6,899 bases of DNA from Achromobacter sp. (GCA_003454835.1 DMTA01000453.1:1-6899), one strand, 5' to 3'; positions 1-6,362 are shown, counted from the first letter of the stretch. A program made the numbers and translations. The notes: generated by a model from the letters alone, not told the origin.

Positions 1-97
1 CGGCGGGGTCGGCGGACAGGGCGGCCTGCCAGGCGGCAGGCAATTGCGCGGCCTGGGCGGCCAGGGCGTTGGACGTGAGGCGGTTGTCGATCGGCAT
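1..97 (-). CDS. 5' fragment of a minus-strand gene, possibly uracil-DNA glycosylase
   Basis: Only the first 32 codons are in the window; the rest lies beyond the left edge. The fragment starts at an ATG (bases 97-95) and reads MPIDNRLTSN, then an Ala/Gln-rich stretch with LPAAWQAAL. A short polar start followed by 'LPxxWxxxL' resembles the N-terminus of betaproteobacterial uracil-DNA glycosylases (Ung), which remove uracil from DNA in base excision repair. The catalytic motifs of that family (GQDPYH and HPSPLS) would lie outside the window, so this is a tentative assignment from memory of family N-termini. No strong Shine-Dalgarno sequence precedes the ATG. The gene lies 87 bases downstream of tenA on the same strand and could share its transcript. 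Confidence 0.5.
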   Translation of the reverse strand, partial: MPIDNRLTSNALAAQAAQLPAAWQAALSADPA

Positions 98-128
98 GGG
101 CGCGATTTTGGCACATTGGCCCCGGTCA

Positions 129-163
129 GGCAGGTCGAATCGGCCGCCCCGATCAGACCTGCC
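129..163 (-). other. Intercistronic hairpin between tenA and the left-edge gene
   Basis: Two 7-base arms, GGCAGGT (129-135) and ACCTGCC (157-163), pair perfectly. Inside them ATCGG and CCGAT can extend the stem after a 3x3 internal loop. No T-run follows on either strand, so this is not a convincing intrinsic terminator. It could be an RNA-processing or stability element, or chance structure in GC-rich DNA. Confidence 0.35.
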
Positions 164-184
164 AGCGTGAACCCGCCAGCCCGC

Positions 185-847
185 TCAGACCGGCCAGCCG
201 GATTGCCGATGCGCCGAATCCCAGAACATCCATTCGAGCTGTGCGGCATGGGTGTAGGCCTGGTGCATCGCGGTCAGCGTCTGCGGCGAGGCCGCTTCCG
301 CCGCGCGATCCACGCTGGCGATCACGGCGCGGACCAACGCGTGAAAATCGTCGCCGGCGTAGGTGTCGATCCATGCCGCATACGGATTGGGCCGCACGGC
401 GCGCGCGTGGATGTCGCGCCCGATCTCGGCGTAGATCCAGAAGCAGGGCAGCAGGGCCGCCAGGACGACGGGATAGGGCGCGCTCCAGGCGGTGGCGATC
501 AGGAAGCTGGTGTAGTGATGGCTCGCCGGCGTCAGCGGCGTGGCTTCGAAGGTGGCGGTGTCGATGCCGAACTGCTGCATGAAGCCCGCGTGCAGGCTGC
601 GCTCGGCGACGACGGCGCCCTTGGCGGCCTCGGCAAACTGCACCACGCCGTCGGCATCGTCGGCCTTGGCGGCGGCGATGGCGAGCGCCCGTCCGAACGC
701 CACCAAGTAGTGCGCGTCCTGGATCATGTAGTGCTTGAACGCGTCCTCGGCAAGCTGGCCGCTGGCCAGTTCGCGGTTGAACGGCATGTCGCGCGTCTTT
801 TCATAGAGCGCGGCGTTGCGGGTCCAGGCGTCGGAGCTGAAAGACAT
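185..847 (-). CDS. tenA: Thiaminase II / aminopyrimidine aminohydrolase TenA
   Basis: A cytosolic enzyme of thiamin salvage: TenA hydrolyses 4-amino-5-aminomethyl-2-methylpyrimidine to HMP and can also cleave thiamin. The 220-residue product has the usual family length. Numbered from the ATG at 847, the residues fall exactly where they do in Bacillus subtilis TenA: Asp44 and Tyr47 (in IQDAHYL), Tyr112, the nucleophile Cys135 (in LLPCFWIYAE), Tyr139, Tyr163 and Glu205 (in QLEWMFWD). This is therefore a complete, probably active TenA_C-type enzyme. The frame could be extended by six codons to a TTG at 865, but an AGAGGA ribosome-binding site just before the ATG and the residue numbering both favour 847. 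I found no THI-box (TPP riboswitch) pattern in the 108 bases upstream, and no other thiamin genes are nearby. Confidence 0.95.
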   Translation of the reverse strand: MSFSSDAWTRNAALYEKTRDMPFNRELASGQLAEDAFKHYMIQDAHYLVAFGRALAIAAAKADDADGVVQFAEAAKGAVVAERSLHAGFMQQFGIDTATFEATPLTPASHHYTSFLIATAWSAPYPVVLAALLPCFWIYAEIGRDIHARAVRPNPYAAWIDTYAGDDFHALVRAVIASVDRAAEAASPQTLTAMHQAYTHAAQLEWMFWDSAHRQSGWPV

Positions 848-852
848 GGAAT

Positions 853-858
853 TCCTCT
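853..858 (-). promoter_or_regulatory. Ribosome-binding site of tenA
   Basis: AGAGGA on the minus strand, five bases before the ATG at 847. It lies inside the six-codon extension to the TTG at 865 and so decides the start in favour of the ATG. Confidence 0.75.
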
Positions 859-955
859 GGGACAAGGCGCTGGCGCGCGGGGATCAGCGCCATCAGCGGG
901 ACAAAAGGGTAATGAGGCGAACGCGCAGGCGGATGGCGGAGTGGGTCCGGTTTGA

Positions 956-1345
956 TCAGGCTGCGCGCTTGTGGTGATGACGGGCGTAGTCGAGAAGCGC
1001 GTCGCGCAGCACCACCGCCTGGTTGTGCTCGGTATTGCGCGCGCCAAAGAGCAAGGTGAGGGGACGGTCGCCCGCGGCTTCCAGTAACGCTGCCATGCGC
1101 GCCTGCTGTTCGGGCGCGGCTAGTTCAGCCAGATACTTGGCGCGGAAGTCGTCCCAGCGGTCCTCAATGTGGCTGAACCATTTGCACAGTTCGGCGCTGG
1201 GGGCGATATCGCGGGCCCATTCGTCCAGACCCAGGTCTGCGCGGCGCAGCCCGCGCGGCCACATGCGGTCCACCAGGGCAAGGTAGTGACCTTCCGGACC
1301 GGTGCCTTCATAGACACGCTGCACGATGATGCTGGAAGATTTCAT
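956..1345 (-). CDS. DUF488 family protein, YeaO-like
   Basis: A 129-residue small cytosolic protein of the DUF488 family, whose biochemical role is not established. The family pattern is clear: an N-terminal beta strand with RVYE (10-13), then LVDRMWPRGL (24-33), W43, RDIAPS (45-50), ELCKWFSH, a Trp/Asp-rich helix, and a C-terminal LTLLFGARNTEHNQA segment typical of YeaO relatives. The open frame extends 80 codons further upstream, but that part is low-complexity Arg/Ser/Cys without family similarity. A well-placed AGGAG five bases before the ATG at 1345 fixes the start. The gene is followed after 108 bases by tenA on the same strand; no functional link is evident. It is slightly longer than the roughly 115-residue E. 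coli YeaO because of an extended, basic, His-rich tail. Confidence 0.88.
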   Translation of the reverse strand: MKSSSIIVQRVYEGTGPEGHYLALVDRMWPRGLRRADLGLDEWARDIAPSAELCKWFSHIEDRWDDFRAKYLAELAAPEQQARMAALLEAAGDRPLTLLFGARNTEHNQAVVLRDALLDYARHHHKRAA

Positions 1346-1350
1346 GCCGG

Positions 1351-1355
1351 CTCCT
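1351..1355 (-). promoter_or_regulatory. Ribosome-binding site of the DUF488 gene
   Basis: AGGAG on the minus strand, five bases before the ATG at 1345. It is the evidence for rejecting the much longer open frame that begins at 1585. Confidence 0.75.
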
Positions 1356-1607
1356 GCGACTGAGGGTGCGGCCAGTCTACTGCACCGCAGGCATGCACAG
1401 GATCGGTGCGCGTCGGATGCTTGATGTCGCGCATTGCGCGGACGCGACAGGAGTGTGCCGCCTGGACGACAGCCAGCCTTCATGACGCAAACCTGAATGT
1501 TGGCTGAATAGCTCGGATATGCGCTGCTATTTCGGTGAACAGCGCTTAACGTCGAGCGAAGCTGCGCTATCTGCGCTTTATGCACAAGAAACAGCGCGTT
1601 GAGAAGC

Positions 1608-1637
1608 TTGTCGCGCCAGCGGGTTCTAGATTACATT
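1608..1637 (+). promoter_or_regulatory. Possible sigma70 promoter
   Basis: TTGTCG (1608-1613) and TACATT (1632-1637), each matching consensus at four of six positions, are separated by 18 bases. Transcription would start near 1644, only about 25 bases before the terminator stem at 1668. The match is modest. It is reported because the terminator requires some transcript entering from the left. Confidence 0.3.
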
Positions 1638-1667
1638 CGCTTAATCTCTATGTAACAACCTTATTGC

Positions 1668-1691
1668 AGGCCGACTTCGTCGGCCTTTTTT
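1668..1691 (+). terminator. Intrinsic (Rho-independent) terminator, plus strand
   Basis: An 8-bp perfect stem, AGGCCGAC paired with GTCGGCCT, closes a TTC loop and runs directly into six T residues (1686-1691). It points only to the plus strand, because the minus-strand continuation is not T-rich. There is no plus-strand gene to its left for at least 1.6 kb, and the next gene to its right starts at 1855. It therefore ends either an unannotated short RNA or a prematurely terminated leader of the glycosyltransferase gene. Confidence 0.85.
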
Positions 1692-1715
1692 GAACCCACG
1701 ATCCTGTTGTGGCTT

Positions 1716-1732
1716 CGCCAGGCCGCCTGGCG
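1716..1732 (+). other. Perfect hairpin in the glycosyltransferase leader
   Basis: CGCCAGG (1716-1722) and CCTGGCG (1726-1732) form a 7-bp stem with a 3-base CCG loop. No T-run follows, so it is not a terminator. It lies 24 bases after the intrinsic terminator and 122 bases before the start codon at 1855. Confidence 0.4.
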
Positions 1733-1854
1733 CCCCTCGCCGTCATGCCGCCAAGCCATTCTTCAGTCCTGCCTCCCTTGTCCGGCATCGCCGGCATCCT
1801 CTGCCGCCGTGAAGGCACTGTGCAACGTGCGTCTTCCTGTCTGCACCGCTGCCC

Positions 1855-3030
1855 ATGCTGAATTCCGCCGATCAGTCCGCTAGCCACCCCGGGTCGGGCA
1901 GCCGCCTGCGCATCCTGCATACGGAAGCGGCTACGGCCTTCGGGGGCCAGGAATTCTGCATCTTCAAAGAGATGGTGGCCATGCGCGAGCGCGGCCATCA
2001 CCTGGAAGCCGTCTGCCAGCCGCACGCCGAGCTGGCGCAGCGGCTGCGCGACGCGGGGTTTACCGTCCACACGGTGAAGATGGCGGGGGCGCTCAATTTC
2101 ATGCGCACCGTGGCGTTCGTGCGGCGCGTGGCGTCGCGCGGCCGTTTCGACGTCGTCAATACGCACAGCCGCAGCGACACGGTTCGTGCCGCGATGGGCG
2201 CGCGCCTTGCGGGCACGCCGCTCATCGTGCGCACCCGTCACCTGGCCAAGCCGATCAATTCGCTGTACGCCTACACCTGGCTGGCGCACCGCGTCATCGC
2301 CGTGAGCAGGCACGTGCATCGCCAATTGCTGGATGTCGGCGCATCACCCGCGTCCATCGCCATCGTCCATTCCCCGATCGTGGTGCCCGAATACGACAGC
2401 CAGCGCAGTGTCCGGCAAGAACTCGGTCTGCCTGACGACGCACTCGTGGTGGGCTGCGTGGCCGTCATGCGCGCGGAAAAGGGCCATGCAGACCTGATCG
2501 ATGCCTTTCACCGCGTCCTGACTGCGTTTCCCCAAACCCATCTTGTGCTTGCTGGGGAAGGCATGCCGGTGTTCGAGCGCCTGAAGGCGCAGGTGGCGGC
2601 GCTGGGCGTCGAATCTCGCGTGCACTTTCTGGGCCGGCGGCATGACATCGGAAATGTGTTGCAGGCGCTCGACGTATTCGCCCTGCCAACCCACCGCGAA
2701 GCCTTTGGCACCGCGTTCGTCGAGGCCGCCGCCATGGGCGTGCCCGTGATCGGCACCGACGTGGGCGGCGTGCCTGAAACCATGCAGGCCGGGGTGACCG
2801 GCTTGCTGGTGCCGCCGCGGGACCCCGCTGCGTTGGCCGCCGCGCTGGAAAGCCTGCTGGGGGATCCGGAACGCCGCCGCCGCATGGGCGAGGCGGGCCG
2901 TAAGCTCATTCGCGGCCAGGGACTTTTCAGCGTCGGCCGCGCGGCGCAACTGGTCGAAGCGACTTACGTGCGCTGGCTGGGAGAACGGCGTGGGCCGGCC
3001 GCCGCGACGCCCCGCGGTTCAGTGCCATAA
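1855..3030 (+). CDS. GT4-family glycosyltransferase
   Basis: A 391-residue retaining, GT-B fold glycosyltransferase that would transfer a sugar from a nucleotide-sugar donor, most likely in lipopolysaccharide or other surface-glycan assembly; donor and acceptor cannot be read from the sequence. The N-terminal domain starts with RILHTEAA and the Gly loop FGGQE (29-33), followed by THSRSDT (103-109). The C-terminal domain opens with VVGCVAVMRAEKG (basic residues R206 and K209 in the donor phosphate region) and holds the EX7E motif E282...E290 followed by GVPVIGTDVGG. There is no signal peptide or membrane helix, so it is probably cytosolic or peripheral at the inner membrane. The ATG at 1855 has no visible Shine-Dalgarno sequence, but the frame closes at a stop at 1810-1812 with no ATG, GTG or TTG in between. 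No other glycan genes flank it. Confidence 0.9.
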   Translation: MLNSADQSASHPGSGSRLRILHTEAATAFGGQEFCIFKEMVAMRERGHHLEAVCQPHAELAQRLRDAGFTVHTVKMAGALNFMRTVAFVRRVASRGRFDVVNTHSRSDTVRAAMGARLAGTPLIVRTRHLAKPINSLYAYTWLAHRVIAVSRHVHRQLLDVGASPASIAIVHSPIVVPEYDSQRSVRQELGLPDDALVVGCVAVMRAEKGHADLIDAFHRVLTAFPQTHLVLAGEGMPVFERLKAQVAALGVESRVHFLGRRHDIGNVLQALDVFALPTHREAFGTAFVEAAAMGVPVIGTDVGGVPETMQAGVTGLLVPPRDPAALAAALESLLGDPERRRRMGEAGRKLIRGQGLFSVGRAAQLVEATYVRWLGERRGPAAATPRGSVP

Positions 3031-3483
3031 CAATGCGTTCATGGCTTCGACCAGGCGGTCGCGGTAGCGGGGCAGCAGGGCTTGTACCTGCTCCTGCCGA
3101 TCCTTCCAGGAATTGGGCTCAGCGCCCCGCGCGATGCGCGGCGCCGCCCAGATCGGATCCGGAAAATGCCGGTCGCCGCGCCAGCGTGGAATCACATGCC
3201 AATGCAGGTGCGGCACCATGTTGCCCAGCGACGCCAGGTTGATCTTGTCCGGCGTCAGAATCGCCTGCTGCGTTTCCTCCACCACATACACCGCCCGCAT
3301 CAGCAGGTCGCGACCGTGCGTCGACAGGCTGGTCATCTCGGCCAGGTGGCCGTTCCAGATCACGCGCGTAAAGCCCGGATAGTCGGCATCGTCGACCTCG
3401 ATAATGCGAAGGTGCGGTCCGCGCCACAGCAGCGTGCCGCCGTCTTCCTGGCACAGCGGACAGTTGGGATCGCGCGCGCTCAA
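3019..3483 (-). CDS. HIT-family nucleotide hydrolase/transferase
   Basis: A 154-residue histidine-triad protein. The family hydrolyses or transfers nucleotidyl groups on dinucleoside polyphosphates, AMP conjugates and similar substrates. The core reads NLASLGNMVPHLHWHVIP; the triad is H92, H94, H96, with H94 the expected nucleophile. An N-terminal CPLC (C8, C11) suggests a zinc site shared with downstream His residues, as in several bacterial HIT proteins. The frame is open further upstream, but that part lies inside the acetyltransferase gene. I chose the TTG at 3483, four residues before the conserved DPNCPLC region, because it overlaps the upstream TGA stop as TTGA and is preceded by AAGG at seven bases. 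Its 3' end overlaps the convergent glycosyltransferase gene by 12 bases. The exact substrate is unknown. Confidence 0.88.
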   Translation of the reverse strand: MSARDPNCPLCQEDGGTLLWRGPHLRIIEVDDADYPGFTRVIWNGHLAEMTSLSTHGRDLLMRAVYVVEETQQAILTPDKINLASLGNMVPHLHWHVIPRWRGDRHFPDPIWAAPRIARGAEPNSWKDRQEQVQALLPRYRDRLVEAMNALLWH

Positions 3484-3929
3484 GCCATCACCTTGCGGTA
3501 CTGGACAAAGCCGGAGCGGTCGGCGATGCGGTCGTAGAGCTGCATCGCGGTCGCATTGGTTTCGTGCGTCAGCCAATAGACGCGGGCGCAGTTGGCTGCG
3601 GCCGCTTCGGCGTAGACGTGTTCGATCAGCTTGCGCCCGGCGCCCGTGCCGCGCGTGTCCTGGTCCACGTAGAGATCCTGCAGATAGCAGTAGTCGCCGG
3701 CGGTCCAGGTGGAACGATGGAAGACCCAGTGCACCATGCCGACGGCGCGGCCGCTTTCATAGGCCAGCGCCGCGTGCATGGGCTCGGCCGGATCCAAAAA
3801 GCGCGCCCAGGTGTTGCGGGTGACGGCGTCGTCGATGCTGACGCGGTAGAAGTCCTGATACCCCTTCCACAAGGGCAACCAGGTGTCGAAGTCGGTGGCG
3901 ACGATGGAACGGATTTCTGCGGTACTCAT
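3480..3929 (-). CDS. GNAT-family N-acetyltransferase
   Basis: A 149-residue single-domain Gcn5-related acetyltransferase that would transfer acetyl from acetyl-CoA to an amine; the substrate is not recognisable. Motif A is intact: YLQDLYVDQDTRGTGAGRKL, with the pyrophosphate-binding R93xxG96xG98. It is followed by a helix and by VYWLTHETNATAMQLYDRI, whose Asn and Tyr are the usual motif B residues (the Tyr is the general-acid candidate). The start is firm: AGGAGG lies nine bases before the ATG. It begins 22 bases after the polyphosphate:AMP phosphotransferase stop and overlaps the HIT gene by four bases, so these three genes form a tight minus-strand cluster. Confidence 0.92.
   Translation of the reverse strand: MSTAEIRSIVATDFDTWLPLWKGYQDFYRVSIDDAVTRNTWARFLDPAEPMHAALAYESGRAVGMVHWVFHRSTWTAGDYCYLQDLYVDQDTRGTGAGRKLIEHVYAEAAAANCARVYWLTHETNATAMQLYDRIADRSGFVQYRKVMA
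3488..3494 (-). promoter_or_regulatory. Ribosome-binding site of the HIT gene, inside the GNAT gene
   Basis: AAGGTGA on the minus strand, with its AAGG core seven bases before the TTG at 3483. It supports a non-ATG start and translational coupling with the preceding acetyltransferase. Confidence 0.55.
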
Positions 3930-3938
3930 GGCGCAAGG

Positions 3939-3944
3939 CCTCCT
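3939..3944 (-). promoter_or_regulatory. Ribosome-binding site of the GNAT gene
   Basis: A full AGGAGG on the minus strand, nine bases before the ATG at 3929 and within the 22-base gap after the upstream stop codon. It is the strongest Shine-Dalgarno sequence in the window. Confidence 0.8.
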
Positions 3945-3951
3945 GGGGTTT

Positions 3952-5418
3952 TCAGAGTTGGGTTTCCATGGCGTCGACGATATGCCGCAGCACCTGCAGG
4001 CGAGCGTAACGCTTGTCGTTGGCCGACACCAGATGCCACGGCGCGTGGGCCACGTCGGTGCGCGTCATCATCTCGTTGGCCGCCGCCGCGTATTCGTTCC
4101 ACTTGTCGCGGTTGCGCCAGTCGTCGGGCGTGATCTTGAAGTTCTTGAACGGCGATTTCTCGCGTTCGTGAAAACGCTTGAGCTGCTCGTCGGGCGTGAC
4201 GGCGAGCCAGAACTTCAGCACAAGCGCGCCGCTGGCGGCAAGCTGTTCCTCGAAGTCGTTGATCTCGGCGTACGCGCGGCGCCAGCGCGCAGGTGGTATC
4301 AGCTTTTCAACGCGCTCGACCAGCACGCGTCCGTACCACGAGCGGTCAAAGATGCCGATGCGCCCGTGGCTCGGAATGCGGCGCCAGAAGCGCCACAGAT
4401 AGGGCCGGGCCAACTCCTCGGTCGTGGGGGCGGATATGGGCGTGATGTCGACGTGCCGGATGTCCAGCGCATGCGTGACGCGGCGGATGGCGCCGCCCTT
4501 GCCGGCGGCATCCTGCCCCTCGAACACCAGGATCAAAGAGCGATTCCTGAACTTGTCGGACCGGGCGGCGCGCGCCAGCTGGCCTTGCAGCAGGCCGAGT
4601 TCGGATTCGTAGTCTTCCTTGTCGACCTCGGCGTCGTAGTCCAGCTTGCCCAGCCTGTCCACGATGCGTGTCGTGCTGGAGTGCGCCACGAAAGCGGGTG
4701 GCAGGCGGGGCACGCCGCGTCGGCGCAGCGCTCCGAGCACCGCCTCGGCCGTGCGGGCGGCGCGCATGTTTTCGTCGGCGCTGGGAATCACCACCCACGG
4801 CGCATGGCCGCAGTCGGTGTGATTGAGGACGACGTGGGCGCCGGCCCGGATGCGATCGAACCGCTTGTTGACCTTCATGTCGACCGGGCTGACCTGCCAG
4901 GCCGTATCGGGGTTGGCCAGCAGACGCTGCGCGCGCGTCTTCTGCGCCTTGGCGGACAGGTGAAACCACAGTTTGATGATCTGCACGCCTTCGGCGGCCA
5001 GCATGGTCTCAAAGCGCATGATGGCGGCCGAGTGCGCCTCGATTGCGTCCGCGTTGGGCTTCTTGCGCGCGGCTTCAATGATGAGCGGCGTATACCATGA
5101 GCCGAACACGATGCCCGTGCTGCCCTTGGGCGGCAGATCGCGCCAGTAGCGCCACAGCGGGGGGCGCTCAAGCTCGTCGCCTTCGCGCGGACCGTAGGCC
5201 AGCGTGCGGATGTGGCGCGGATCCATCCATTCATTCAGCAGGTTGATCGTGGCGCCCTTGCCGGCGCCATCAATGCCGGCCACGACGATGAGGAGCGTCT
5301 TGTCGGCCTGCCGCAGCCGTTCATACTGCGCATTGAGCAACGCGACGCGCAGCCGCGTTTCGAGCGCCTTGAATGCGTCTTTGGACAGAGTCGGGTCGGC
5401 TTCGGCTTCGGCAAACAT
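3952..5418 (-). CDS. pap: Polyphosphate:AMP phosphotransferase, two fused PPK2 domains
   Basis: A 488-residue cytosolic enzyme of the class II PPK2 type, which uses polyphosphate to phosphorylate AMP to ADP. Its length matches known two-domain members. Domain 1 (about 10-245) has Walker A GIDGAGKG (48-55), but the Walker B position reads FGSWY (105-109). Domain 2 (about 265-485) has Walker A GQDAAGKG (301-308), Walker B FDRSWY (357-362), and a lid region with Arg/Lys in FHEREKSPFKNFK. As in the family, the C-terminal domain looks catalytic and the N-terminal domain degenerate. The frame is open further upstream to 5754, but the ATG at 5418 is the only sensible start; the extension is low-complexity sequence antisense-like to the neighbouring gene. 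No clear Shine-Dalgarno sequence is seen. It lies 80 bases downstream of the metallo-beta-lactamase-fold gene and 22 bases upstream of the GNAT gene. Confidence 0.93.
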   Translation of the reverse strand: MFAEAEADPTLSKDAFKALETRLRVALLNAQYERLRQADKTLLIVVAGIDGAGKGATINLLNEWMDPRHIRTLAYGPREGDELERPPLWRYWRDLPPKGSTGIVFGSWYTPLIIEAARKKPNADAIEAHSAAIMRFETMLAAEGVQIIKLWFHLSAKAQKTRAQRLLANPDTAWQVSPVDMKVNKRFDRIRAGAHVVLNHTDCGHAPWVVIPSADENMRAARTAEAVLGALRRRGVPRLPPAFVAHSSTTRIVDRLGKLDYDAEVDKEDYESELGLLQGQLARAARSDKFRNRSLILVFEGQDAAGKGGAIRRVTHALDIRHVDITPISAPTTEELARPYLWRFWRRIPSHGRIGIFDRSWYGRVLVERVEKLIPPARWRRAYAEINDFEEQLAASGALVLKFWLAVTPDEQLKRFHEREKSPFKNFKITPDDWRNRDKWNEYAAAANEMMTRTDVAHAPWHLVSANDKRYARLQVLRHIVDAMETQL

Positions 5419-5465
5419 GGATGCGTCGGATCGGGTGGCTGCGATCGGGCGATCTTGCGGGATAA

Positions 5466-5493
5466 GGCCGCGCGGCGCAAGTGCGCCGCGGCC
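5466..5493 (-). other. Strong bulged hairpin between the MBL-fold gene and pap
   Basis: Outer arms GGCCGC and GCGGCC (6 bp) and inner arms GGCGC and GCGCC (5 bp) enclose an AAGT loop, with a two-base GC bulge on one side. The whole stem is G/C. On the minus strand it is followed only by TTAT, not a T-run. It lies five bases past the stop codon of the dioxygenase gene. It might act as a weak terminator or as a stabilising 3' end, and it decides how far pap is co-transcribed. Confidence 0.5.
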
Positions 5494-5498
5494 GGGGG

Positions 5499-6362
5499 TC
5501 AGAGCGCGTTGACGGGAATCTTGAGATAGCGCACGCCGTTGTCTTCGGGGGGCGGGAAATGGCCCGCGCGGATGTTCACCTGGATCGCGGGCAGGATCAA
5601 CGTGGGCATCGACAGCGTGGCATCGCGCCGCGTGCGCATAGCGACGAACTCGTCCTCGGTAATGCCGTCGCGCACGTGGATGTTGCCGCGGCGCTGTTCG
5701 GCCACGGTGGTTTGCCAGGCGGCCTCTCGGCCCGCGGGGGGATAGTCGTGGCACATGTAAAGCCGCGTGTCGTCTGGCAGGCTCAGCAGACGCCGGATCG
5801 ATTGATACAGCAGATGCGCGTCGCCACCGGGAAAATCGCAGCGCGCCGTGCCCACGTCCGGCATGAAGAGCGTGTCGCCCACGAACGCCGCATCGCCGAT
5901 CAGATAGGCCATGTCGGCCGGCGTATGGCCCGGCACGTGGATGGCCGTGGCGGTCAGCGCGCCGATCTGAAAGGTCTCGCCGTCGGCAAACAGATGACCG
6001 AACTGCGAACCGTCGAGCTGGAATTCCGGCTCCAGGTTCAGGATGGTCTTGAAGACGCCCTGCACGGTGCGGATGCTCTGGCCGATGGCGATGACGCCGC
6101 CAAGCTGGCGCTGCAGGTACGGAGCGGCCGACAGATGATCGGCATGCGCATGGGTTTCCAGCAGCCAGATGGTCCGCAGGCTGCGCTCGCGCACGTAATT
6201 GGCCACGAGATCAGCGCTGGCGGTGCTGCTGCGGCCGGACTTGGGATCGTAGTCCAGCACGGAATCGATGATGGCGCACGCGCCGCCGGGCGCGGGTTCA
6301 TGAACGACGTAGGTGATAGTCGCGGTGGCGGGGTCGAAGAAGGCCTGGATGTGCGGGTTCAT
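5499..6362 (-). CDS. MBL-fold persulfide dioxygenase-like hydrolase (Blh/ETHE1 type)
   Basis: A 287-residue metallo-beta-lactamase-fold protein. Relatives oxidise glutathione persulfide or otherwise handle reactive sulfur with a mononuclear iron. The THAHADHL motif supplies H71, H73, D75 and H76; VPGHTP gives H146; FVGDTLF gives D163; and CHDYPP gives H205. By alignment with ETHE1, the iron ligands would be H71, H146 and D163. The ARCDFPGG stretch (173-180) corresponds to the ETHE1 GRTDF region near the substrate. The segment DSVLDYDPKSGRSS (33-46) is typical of the Blh-like proteins found with BigR. It lacks a rhodanese or DUF442 fusion. The ATG at 6362 has only a weak GAG ahead. It is divergent from the BigR-type repressor and shares its AT-rich control region, which supports sulfide/persulfide detoxification. 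Glyoxalase II is a less likely alternative. Confidence 0.88.
   Translation of the reverse strand: MNPHIQAFFDPATATITYVVHEPAPGGACAIIDSVLDYDPKSGRSSTASADLVANYVRERSLRTIWLLETHAHADHLSAAPYLQRQLGGVIAIGQSIRTVQGVFKTILNLEPEFQLDGSQFGHLFADGETFQIGALTATAIHVPGHTPADMAYLIGDAAFVGDTLFMPDVGTARCDFPGGDAHLLYQSIRRLLSLPDDTRLYMCHDYPPAGREAAWQTTVAEQRRGNIHVRDGITEDEFVAMRTRRDATLSMPTLILPAIQVNIRAGHFPPPEDNGVRYLKIPVNAL

Larger units (their letters stand above)
1346..1854. other. 509-base intergenic region between divergent genes
   Basis: No protein-coding gene is supported here. The left two thirds should carry the promoter of the minus-strand DUF488 gene, but I see no convincing -35/-10 pair for it. There is a 6-base inverted repeat, GCGCTG (1521-1526) and CAGCGC (1540-1545), with a 13-base loop. 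From about 1600 the sequence becomes less GC-rich and holds a possible plus-strand promoter, a strong intrinsic terminator and a second hairpin, each listed separately. The stretch from the terminator to 1854 is the immediate leader of the glycosyltransferase gene. Confidence 0.7.

Noticed and set aside
44..955. A 303-codon plus-strand open frame opposite tenA
   Set aside because: It is antisense to tenA, whose catalytic residues are all in place. Its product is Gly/Arg-rich with no recognisable domain, as expected for open frames opposite genes in GC-rich DNA.
848..955. A TPP riboswitch upstream of tenA
   Set aside because: I looked for the CTGAGA and ACC-CTGATC-type conserved segments on the minus strand and did not find them in the right order.
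1346..1585. An 80-residue N-terminal extension of the DUF488 protein
   Set aside because: The extension is compositionally unlike the family, and AGGAG lies directly before the ATG at 1345.
1648..2325. A 225-codon minus-strand open frame spanning the terminator and the start of the glycosyltransferase
   Set aside because: It overlaps a well-supported GT4 gene, reads back through the terminator stem and has no recognisable domain.
3883..5100. A 405-codon plus-strand open frame opposite the polyphosphate:AMP phosphotransferase gene
   Set aside because: The opposite strand encodes two recognisable PPK2 domains. The plus-strand product is low-complexity and has no motif.
5466..5493. Intrinsic terminator after the MBL-fold gene
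   Set aside because: The stem is strong, but only TTAT follows it on the minus strand and no T-run follows on the plus strand, so it is listed only as a hairpin.
5419..5754. A longer pap reading frame reaching into the MBL-fold gene
   Set aside because: It has no ATG close to the conserved region other than 5418. The extra residues are Arg/Pro-rich and overlap a real gene in another frame.
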